Shown: positions 1-5,048 of the stretch, piece after piece
Position numbering within the stretch: the stretch's first letter is position 1
How the letters are laid out: each line of letters starts with the position of its first letter
Assembly: GCA_041309145.1 (NCBI GenBank)
Contig: JBFZAG010000028.1
Span: forward strand, 1 to 5,048
DNA from: JAPLLS01 sp041309145
GTDB lineage: Bacteria; Omnitrophota; Gorgyraeia; Gygaellales; Profunditerraquicolaceae
Reading direction: 5' to 3'
Length of the DNA stretch: 5,048 nucleotides
The notes under the pieces: generated by a model
The model's database searches: none
The model's input: only the letters and a program-made list of their open reading frames with translations
Told to the model about the DNA's origin: nothing
Position numbers and translations under genes: made by a program

Positions 1-3000
1 TTCCCGCTGCTGGAGGACAGTATCAACAGTAAAGAGGATGTCAAGAAAATAGGCAGGGATTTCAGGAGCGCTTTCGCGTTATGCCAGGGCGTGGAAAGCC
101 AGACCAGTTCGGCATTGCTGGCCCTTGAGGGTTTTATCCGTGAATTCCCTAACGCCTGGAATAAACTCATCAAACCTATGATGTATGGGCAGACCCAGGC
201 GGCATTCTTATGTCTGATGGAAATCCGGTCGCTGTATGACAGCGGCGCGCTCAAATCGGATGCGGACCTGGAGTTTCTCAATGAGCTCATCCAGGCGCAA
301 GGTATCAAGGCGTATGATTTTATGGCCAGCTTCCTGTCCATGGGAATATATAAAGGGCTGATAGATAAGCCGATCTCTTTGGAAAAGGAAATGCTCGGCA
401 GATATATCAAAGAATCACCCTATAACATAGTGGAGATATATGAAGCCTATAAAAATAACCCGGAGAAATTGGTCGAGCTTAACGCGCGGGCCAGCTCGAT
501 TCACGGGAAGATATTGTCAGGCGACGCCACAGAAGCGGAAAATGATCCTTTGTTTCCTCATATGCTCTATTATGTTTTCCCGCCAGCTGTGACCACGGAA
601 AACAGCCGGTACCTCAACATTTATCGCTACCGTCCCGACCGGGTTACGGATACCAAAGCTATTCCAGCGGATTTGCGCGACGGGTATCCAACGGAAGTCA
701 GCACGGGAAGTTATATTCTGAAAGACCCGGCTAAGCCGTTGGACGAAACGCCGTGGAATACTATCCTGGGAGCGGTCGCCCAGGTGAACCAGGAGCCGTC
801 TGCGGCCATGAATGGGGAGGACATCCTCGGCCTTGGCGAACAATTGATCAAGGATTGGGAGTCCGGCGGCCTGGGCAAGAACCGCGGGGACCTGTTGAAG
901 AAGCTATACCAATATTTCCGGGATTCCCGGAATTCGACCTTGCCTTCCAGCCTGGACTCGATCGATAATATCATGGCCTTGAAGGAATTTGTCGGCGACA
1001 CCCTGCAGAACCTGGTTTCCGAGTGTCTCGAACAATACAGGAAAAGTTATCCGGAGGAGTATGACCGGATCATCGGCGAGAAATTACCTGGCCGGATAAC
1101 CGAACCGGGGAAGGTCGCTCTGGCGATAAAAGCGATACTTGACCGTTTCCGCGAAGACCCGGAGCAGGCTAAAGAGAAGATCTCCTCCTTGCTGGATATC
1201 CAGGATGAGACGGCAATTGACCAGCTCTGGGAAAAGGTGAAAGATAAGGCCGACAGAAAAGATATCAAGAAAGTATTGGAGGACCTGACCCTTAAGCGCC
1301 AGGCCGGCAAGGAAGCAACCGAGATCGTCGCGGTCCTGCAGGGAAAAGAATATAAGAAAATGCAGGGTGAAGTGTCGGCGAAATACCAGTTCAATGAGTC
1401 CCAGGGGAAAATGAAATTGAAATTCATCGTTTCCAAGCGCAAGGCCCACGGGGTGGTTGGCCTGAACATGGGGGTTTGCGTTGCTCCGGATGAAGAGCTG
1501 TGGAATAACCCGAATTTCATGAACGCGATCATCTTCGATGAGAACAACATCGCGCAGGGCGGGATGCATCTGCTGGTCATCGAAGACAACGGGAAAAAAT
1601 ATCTCGTTTTGCCGGGGCTCAACCCGTCAATAAGCCTTTTGACCAAGGTCAACAGCGATGATATCTACAATAAGCTGATCGAATACGCCCATCAGCTGGC
1701 CAAACCGCTTGGCTGCGAAGAAGTGCTGATACCTGCCAATTCCACGATCCATTCCAACCGTTCCGAGATGCAAAGGGCTGTTTCCTCAAGGAATTACGCC
1801 AGGATAACTCTCAGCGAGGAGCATCCGTTCAGCTATGCCCCTTTTAAATATTCTTTCCAGGAATGTTTTATTGTGGGCGCGAGTAGAGGCGTCCAGAAAG
1901 ACGGAGGCGCATTGGAGCAGATCCTGCAGTTGGAAGAAGCTATTAAAGTATTACGAGAAGCGATCGCCAGACAGACGGATGAAACAGGCAATGTCGATCC
2001 GTTCGATCTCCAAAAGATAGTCTGGTGGGATATGAAAATGGGAGCGCTCTTTGCCAAGGATGTGCTCCTCTGGGCGCGGCTGTCGGAATCGTGGGTCAAG
2101 GAACCGATGAAGGCCCGTGTGCGCAAATGGATCGAAAGCGGAGAGTTGCCTTTGGATTTGAGTTTGGAAGAACAGGCTGAGTTTGAAAAACTGATCCTGC
2201 CGCCTAAGGAAGTACTAACAAAAGCTTTTGCCGGTGTATTTGAGATAAACCAGGCGCTGAAAGAAGCGTTAAAAGGCGCTGAAAACGCGAAGGTCCTGGA
2301 TATCGCCAGCGGAACGGGGCAATGGAGCGATCTTTATCCGTGGGAATACACGGGCATTGAGATCGAAGAAGAGTCCGTGAAGAAAGCCAGGAGATGGTCT
2401 CCGGGCAAGGAGTTCCTGCAAATGGATTCCGCCAACCTGGCGTTCGCGGACAAAACCTTCGATTACGTCTTGATCAGCGATTCCTTGCATCATATGGACG
2501 AAGCGGCCGCGGTTAAGACTATCGCGGAGGCGAAACGCGTGGCCAAGCGCGGCATCGTTATTCTAGATAAAGTTTTACCCGGAAATGATCCCACGCGTTC
2601 GTTCATGACAACCAGGCTGGATAAGGGGAAATTTCTGCGTACCACGGCCGAGTTGGAAAATATGATCGGACTGAAGGCAGTAAAAGAATTCAACGCCGGT
2701 CCCTGGATCGAAGCGCTCTGGGAGATCGATCTGGACGGCAATTCCGCGCTAAAAAACGGCGGAGTTGAGTCTCCCGGAGGGATCGACTTGCGGCAGTTGC
2801 CGATCAAAACTGAAACGCGGGTTTCGTCTTCGACTGCATCTAGAACAGGTGTTCTAACAGATCCCCGCTTGGACGCCCAATGGCAAGAGATCCAGGACCT
2901 GGTCAACAAAGGCTTTCAGCCCGCGACAAACAGGATCCAGGAATACCTCCAGGCTTGCCGCCAAAGCCACAGGGTCCCGGCCCAAACGGACCGCGTGCTC

Positions 3001-3093
3001 ACTTGCATCGCCGATATCTTCCGCCTGGAAGAAGACTGCTGTCAGGACACTGACCCCGCGCTCAAAGACCTCCTAGTCCTCCTAGACCAGTAG
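1..3093 (+). CDS. Large multidomain protein with a class I SAM-dependent methyltransferase domain (5' partial)
   Basis: The frame is open from base 1 to the TAG at 3091-3093, giving 1030 visible residues (numbered here from the first visible codon). The GTG at 91 has no convincing ribosome binding site and sense codons continue upstream of it, so the true start is probably outside the window. Residues 1 to about 460 are mainly charged and helical with no family I recognise. Residues about 467-626 look like a compact alpha/beta domain (GGMHLLVIED, HSNR at 584-587, FSYAPFKYSFQEC at 610-622). Residues about 740-905 are a Rossmann methyltransferase: VLDIASGTGQW with G771-T772-G773, acidic residues E787/E789 after strand 2, D809 in FLQMDS, and DYVLISDSLHHM at 821-832, as in Methyltransf_11/25 proteins. 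The linker GGIDLRQLPIKTE (926-938) leads to a helical tail (about 955-1030). No membrane segment is visible, so it is probably cytoplasmic, although the N-terminus is missing. The methyl acceptor is unknown. The methyltransferase call is fairly secure; the overall role is not. Confidence 0.85.
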   Translation, partial: FPLLEDSINSKEDVKKIGRDFRSAFALCQGVESQTSSALLALEGFIREFPNAWNKLIKPMMYGQTQAAFLCLMEIRSLYDSGALKSDADLEFLNELIQAQGIKAYDFMASFLSMGIYKGLIDKPISLEKEMLGRYIKESPYNIVEIYEAYKNNPEKLVELNARASSIHGKILSGDATEAENDPLFPHMLYYVFPPAVTTENSRYLNIYRYRPDRVTDTKAIPADLRDGYPTEVSTGSYILKDPAKPLDETPWNTILGAVAQVNQEPSAAMNGEDILGLGEQLIKDWESGGLGKNRGDLLKKLYQYFRDSRNSTLPSSLDSIDNIMALKEFVGDTLQNLVSECLEQYRKSYPEEYDRIIGEKLPGRITEPGKVALAIKAILDRFREDPEQAKEKISSLLDIQDETAIDQLWEKVKDKADRKDIKKVLEDLTLKRQAGKEATEIVAVLQGKEYKKMQGEVSAKYQFNESQGKMKLKFIVSKRKAHGVVGLNMGVCVAPDEELWNNPNFMNAIIFDENNIAQGGMHLLVIEDNGKKYLVLPGLNPSISLLTKVNSDDIYNKLIEYAHQLAKPLGCEEVLIPANSTIHSNRSEMQRAVSSRNYARITLSEEHPFSYAPFKYSFQECFIVGASRGVQKDGGALEQILQLEEAIKVLREAIARQTDETGNVDPFDLQKIVWWDMKMGALFAKDVLLWARLSESWVKEPMKARVRKWIESGELPLDLSLEEQAEFEKLILPPKEVLTKAFAGVFEINQALKEALKGAENAKVLDIASGTGQWSDLYPWEYTGIEIEEESVKKARRWSPGKEFLQMDSANLAFADKTFDYVLISDSLHHMDEAAAVKTIAEAKRVAKRGIVILDKVLPGNDPTRSFMTTRLDKGKFLRTTAELENMIGLKAVKEFNAGPWIEALWEIDLDGNSALKNGGVESPGGIDLRQLPIKTETRVSSSTASRTGVLTDPRLDAQWQEIQDLVNKGFQPATNRIQEYLQACRQSHRVPAQTDRVLTCIADIFRLEEDCCQDTDPALKDLLVLLDQ
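2841..2856. repeat. Short perfect inverted repeat in the linker of the large gene
   Basis: TAGAACA (2841-2847) and TGTTCTA (2850-2856) are exact reverse complements separated by GG. The repeat lies in the Ser/Thr-rich linker between the methyltransferase domain and the C-terminal module. Seven-base arms can occur by chance in a window of this size, so this is recorded as structure without an assigned role. Confidence 0.4.
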
Positions 3094-3202
3094 ACGCTGT
3101 ATCTAAAATTAATCATCATAAGCATTTACAAACATAATCTTTCAGCAGTATCAAAAAATTTAAATTATTTTAGTTAGATTTTTCCTTTTTTTGCGTCTAT
3201 TG
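3088..3202. repeat. Imperfect inverted repeat bounding the AT-rich intergenic stretch
   Basis: CAGTAGACGC (3088-3097) and GCGTCTATTG (3193-3202) are reverse complements at 9 of 10 positions, with a perfect inner 7-base core (TAGACGC / GCGTCTA). The arms enclose 95 bases of AT-rich DNA, and the left arm contains the stop codon of the large gene. This could be the foot of a long stem-loop, a remnant of a tiny inverted-repeat element, or chance. There is no visible target-site duplication. Confidence 0.3.
3125..3154 (+). promoter_or_regulatory. Candidate sigma70-type promoter for the ORF6N gene
   Basis: TTTACA (3125-3130, 5 of 6 to TTGACA) is followed after 18 bases by TATCAA (3149-3154, 4 of 6 to TATAAT). 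CATAAT at 3133-3138 is a better -10 box but lacks a good -35. In DNA this AT-rich such matches arise easily, so this is only a candidate. Confidence 0.25.
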
Positions 3203-3218
3203 TGGTAGAGGCCCAAAG

Positions 3219-3225
3219 AAAGGAG
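3219..3225 (+). promoter_or_regulatory. Shine-Dalgarno sequence that sets the ORF6N gene start
   Basis: AAAGGAG ends six bases before the ATG at 3232, a strong match at normal spacing. The in-frame GTG at 3202 has nothing comparable upstream, so the ATG is preferred and this site decides the start. Confidence 0.8.
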
Positions 3226-3231
3226 AAGATT

Positions 3232-3744
3232 ATGGTCAAAGACGAGACTATTTCGGCTGAGGTAGTGGCGGCAAAGATTCTAATGGTTAGGGGTAAAAAG
3301 GTAATGTTAGACAGGGATCTGGCGTCTCTCTATGGAGTGGAAACAAGGGTTTTGAATCAGGCTGTCAAAAGGAATATCTCGAGGTTTCCCGAAGATTTCA
3401 TGGTTATATTAAGCCGCCAGGAGATCATGAGGATATCACAATTTGTGATATCCTTGAGATTCTCTAAACAGGTCTATGCGTTCACCGAACAAGGCGTGGC
3501 CATGTTATCCAGCGTTCTGAACAGCGAACGCGCGATAGCGGTCAATATCCAGATCATGCGCGCTTTTGTAATGATGCGCAGGGTTGGGCTTACTTATGTC
3601 GGATTAAAGCGTAAAATAGAGGAGATGGAGCGGAAATATGACAAGCAGTTCCTGATCGTATTCCAAGCCATAAAGAAACTCCTGGAGCCTTTACCAGAAC
3701 CGCCTCCGGCAAAGCCGCCTATTGGTTTTCGCAAAGATCGATAG
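3232..3744 (+). CDS. ORF6N domain-containing protein (predicted DNA-binding)
   Basis: 170 residues from the ATG chosen by its Shine-Dalgarno sequence; an upstream GTG would add ten residues. The ORF6N domain covers about residues 8-97, with the family's typical order: VRGKKVMLDRDLASLYGVETRVLNQAVKRN (about 19-48, given in outline), then RFPEDFM (51-57), SQFV (69-72) and YAFTEQGVAMLSSVL (82-96). After it, IQIMRAFVMMR (106-116) and a charged, probably coiled segment (about 121-155) lead to a proline-rich end (PLPEPPPAKPP) and a basic tail. ORF6N is known from phage proteins and bacterial accessory genes, related to the KilA-N/BRO-N group, and is predicted to bind DNA; a precise role is not established. 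The usual WGG-RY stretch before YAFTEQ is shortened here to RFSKQV. No second enzymatic domain and no phage neighbours are visible. Family call confident; function unknown. Confidence 0.9.
   Translation: MVKDETISAEVVAAKILMVRGKKVMLDRDLASLYGVETRVLNQAVKRNISRFPEDFMVILSRQEIMRISQFVISLRFSKQVYAFTEQGVAMLSSVLNSERAIAVNIQIMRAFVMMRRVGLTYVGLKRKIEEMERKYDKQFLIVFQAIKKLLEPLPEPPPAKPPIGFRKDR
3430..3454. repeat. Perfect 12-bp-arm inverted repeat inside the ORF6N gene
   Basis: AGGATATCACAA (3430-3441) and its exact reverse complement TTGTGATATCCT (3443-3454) flank a single T at 3442, giving 25 bases of near-complete dyad symmetry. It encodes residues 67-74 (RISQFVIS) of the ORF6N protein. In RNA it could form an 11-bp stem with a 3-base loop; in DNA it has the form of an operator for a dimeric protein. 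Arms this long with so small a spacer are not expected by chance in 5 kb. Its role, including possible autoregulation by the encoded protein, is inference. Confidence 0.85.
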
Positions 3745-3748
3745 CCCC

Positions 3749-3777
3749 TTGACAAACCCTTGCCATAGGCGTAAACT
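3749..3777 (+). promoter_or_regulatory. Sigma70-type promoter of recQ, placed for a leaderless transcript
   Basis: A consensus -35 box TTGACA (3749-3754) is followed by exactly 17 bases and a -10 box TAAACT (3772-3777, 4 of 6). It starts five bases after the ORF6N stop codon. The usual start point about seven bases after the -10 falls on or next to the A of the recQ ATG at 3785, and no Shine-Dalgarno sequence lies between. This implies separate transcription of recQ and a transcript with little or no leader. Confidence 0.6.
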
Positions 3778-3784
3778 GCACCAC

Positions 3785-5048
3785 ATGCCTACAACAACAC
3801 CTCAAACCACCAACTCCATTCCCAGCGCCTACATCTCCCACGAAATGCTCGCCTGCCTGAAGCGCTACTGGGGCTACAGCGAATTTCGCCCCTGGCAAGC
3901 CGAAACCATCCTGGCCATCCTTGACGAGCGGGAAACTTTGACCATCCTGCCCACCGGCGGCGGCAAATCACTGTGCTTCCAACTCCCCGCCCTGCTCAAA
4001 GAGGGCATGGCCGTAGTCATCTCGCCGCTCATCTCCCTGATGAAAGACCAGGTCGACGGCCTCAAAGACATGGGCATCCTTGCTGACTGCCTCAACTCCA
4101 GCCAGACCAGCCGCCAGCAGAACGAAGTCATCGAGCGCATCACCGACAAGCAGGTCAAACTCCTGTACATCTCCCCCGAACGCCTGCAAACCCAGGACAC
4201 CCAGGAGTTATTAAGCTCAGTCAACTTATCCTTCTTCGTCATCGACGAAGCCCATTGCATCAGCCACTGGGGCCACGACTTCCGCGACGAATACCGCCGC
4301 CTCGGCGAGATCAAAGACAACTTCCCGGGCGTAAACATCCACGCCTTCACCGCTACCGCCACCAAAGAAGTCCAGGAAGACATCCTGGCCCAGCTGCGTT
4401 TCGTCCATCCCAGGATCAACATCGCCTCAGTCGACCGCCCCAACCTGTCCTACCGGGTCATGCCGAGGGACAACATCATCGACCAGCTCACCGAAGTATT
4501 AGAGAAACACAACAAAGAAGCCGGGATCATCTACTGCCTCCGCCGCAAAGACGTCGACAACATCTCCAAAAAACTGAATAAATCAGGCTACAAAAACCTG
4601 CCCTACCACGCCGGCCTGACCGACGAAGAGCGCCACCAGAACCAGGAGCGCTTCATCCGCGAAGAAGTCAACATAATCGTGGCCACCGTAGCTTTCGGCA
4701 TGGGCATCGACCGCTCCGACATCCGTTTCGTGGCTCACGCCGCCATGCCCAAAAGCATCGAACATTACCACCAGGAAACCGGCCGCGCCGGCCGCGACGG
4801 CTTACCCTCATACTGCTACATGTTCTACGGAGGGGGCGACTTCCGGATCTGGGAATATTTATCCAAACAATCCGCCAACCGCCAGGTCATGCTGGAAAAA
4901 CTAAGGAGCATGTATAATTTCTGCTCCCAGCCCCAATGCCGCCACAAAGTCTTCGTCAACTATTTCAACCAGGAATACGACCAAACCTCCTGCCAGGCCT
5001 GCGACTACTGCCTGGGCGAAGTGGATATGGTCGATGATCCCCTGGCCC
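3785..5048 (+). CDS. recQ: RecQ-family ATP-dependent DNA helicase (3' partial)
   Basis: 421 complete codons are visible and the frame leaves the window open. RecQ enzymes are 3'-5' DNA helicases in recombination and repair. All core motifs are seen: motif 0 YWGYSEFRPWQAETI, Walker A PTGGGKS with K61, motif Ia VVISPLISLMKDQV, DEAH box D154-E155-A156-H157 followed by the RecQ aromatic loop CISHWGHDFR, motif III FTATAT, IIYCLRR, YHAGL, VATVAFGMGIDR, and motif VI Q330-ETGRAGRDG. The zinc-binding subdomain keeps four cysteines, C385, C403, C406 and C409, matching the family spacing. Winged-helix and HRDC domains would lie beyond the window, so full length is unknown. No frameshift is visible. The ATG at 3785 fits the promoter just upstream; Met21 (3845) and an in-frame TTG (3749) are less likely starts. 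Codon use is strongly C-ended: 20 GCC, 4 GCT, no GCG or GCA for alanine, unlike the neighbours. Confidence 0.95.
   Translation, partial: MPTTTPQTTNSIPSAYISHEMLACLKRYWGYSEFRPWQAETILAILDERETLTILPTGGGKSLCFQLPALLKEGMAVVISPLISLMKDQVDGLKDMGILADCLNSSQTSRQQNEVIERITDKQVKLLYISPERLQTQDTQELLSSVNLSFFVIDEAHCISHWGHDFRDEYRRLGEIKDNFPGVNIHAFTATATKEVQEDILAQLRFVHPRINIASVDRPNLSYRVMPRDNIIDQLTEVLEKHNKEAGIIYCLRRKDVDNISKKLNKSGYKNLPYHAGLTDEERHQNQERFIREEVNIIVATVAFGMGIDRSDIRFVAHAAMPKSIEHYHQETGRAGRDGLPSYCYMFYGGGDFRIWEYLSKQSANRQVMLEKLRSMYNFCSQPQCRHKVFVNYFNQEYDQTSCQACDYCLGEVDMVDDPLA

Larger units (their letters stand above)
3094..3231. other. AT-rich intergenic leader between the large gene and the ORF6N gene
   Basis: A 138-base non-coding stretch. 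In 3101-3200 I count 21 G or C bases, that is about 79% AT, much higher than the flanking genes. It contains a palindromic AATTTAAATT core (3157-3166) whose outer A and T runs extend it imperfectly, then a pyrimidine tract (about 3179-3192). A weak A/T hairpin followed by T-runs might slow or end transcription from the upstream gene, but there is no GC-rich stem and I do not call a terminator. The stretch probably holds the promoter and leader of the ORF6N gene. Confidence 0.6.

Noticed and set aside
91..93. GTG as the start of the first large gene
   Set aside because: The frame is open back to base 1 without a stop and there is no good ribosome binding site before this GTG, so it is more likely an internal valine codon.
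1192..1203. CTGGATATCCAG palindrome in the large gene
   Set aside because: Six-base arms are expected by chance in a window this size and nothing nearby supports a role.
1047..1652. Long reverse-strand open frames opposite the large gene (also 1084-1569, 2490-2909)
   Set aside because: They lie wholly opposite a well-supported coding frame, show no recognisable domains and have compositions typical of antisense shadows.
3707..3717. CGGC-AAA-GCCG hairpin near the end of the ORF6N gene as a terminator
   Set aside because: The stem is only four base pairs, lies inside the coding sequence and is not followed by a proper T-run.
3874..4443. Reverse-strand open frame opposite recQ
   Set aside because: It covers the conserved RecQ helicase motifs on the other strand; the forward frame explains this sequence fully.
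4255..4581. Forward open frame rich in Arg, Pro and His inside recQ
   Set aside because: It is an out-of-frame reading of the C-rich recQ codons, with low-complexity composition and no start signal.
1..5048. CRISPR array, tRNA or rRNA gene, insertion sequence or riboswitch
   Set aside because: No regularly spaced direct repeats, no cloverleaf or rRNA signature and no transposase were seen; nearly all the window is covered by three coding regions.

Overview
The window looks like part of a bacterial chromosome. My best guess is Candidatus Omnitrophota (Omnitrophica/OP3) or a close relative. The clue is the first gene: a very long multidomain protein whose linker (GGIDLRQLPIKTE) and C-terminal module (ending in CIADIFRLEE...DPALKDLLVLLDQ) resemble, from memory, a tail that recurs on large uncharacterised Omnitrophota proteins. 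This assignment is an inference and no search was run. Nothing indicates a plasmid or an intact prophage.

Layout, all genes on the + strand. (1) Bases 1-3093 hold the last 1030 codons of a large protein that is already open at base 1, so its start lies upstream. It has a long helical part, an alpha/beta domain I cannot name, a class I SAM-dependent methyltransferase domain, a short linker and the C-terminal module. (2) Bases 3094-3231 are a very AT-rich intergenic stretch with a weak candidate promoter. It is bounded by a short imperfect inverted repeat and ends in a strong Shine-Dalgarno sequence. (3) Bases 3232-3744 encode a 170-residue ORF6N-domain protein, a predicted DNA-binding family common in phages and bacterial accessory DNA. 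Inside its coding sequence is a perfect 12-bp-arm inverted repeat. (4) Bases 3745-3784 hold a good sigma70-type promoter placed so that transcription would begin at or next to the following ATG. (5) From base 3785 to the window end runs a RecQ-family DNA helicase with the full helicase core and the zinc-binding cysteines. It is cut off before any winged-helix or HRDC domain.

The three genes do not look like one functional operon. recQ appears to have its own promoter, and its codon choice (strongly C-ended) differs from that of both upstream genes. The ORF6N gene has its own ribosome binding site and an AT-rich leader. The points most worth following up are the long inverted repeat inside the ORF6N gene, the apparent leaderless start of recQ, and the unusual architecture of the first protein. 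I do not see a convincing new multi-gene system.
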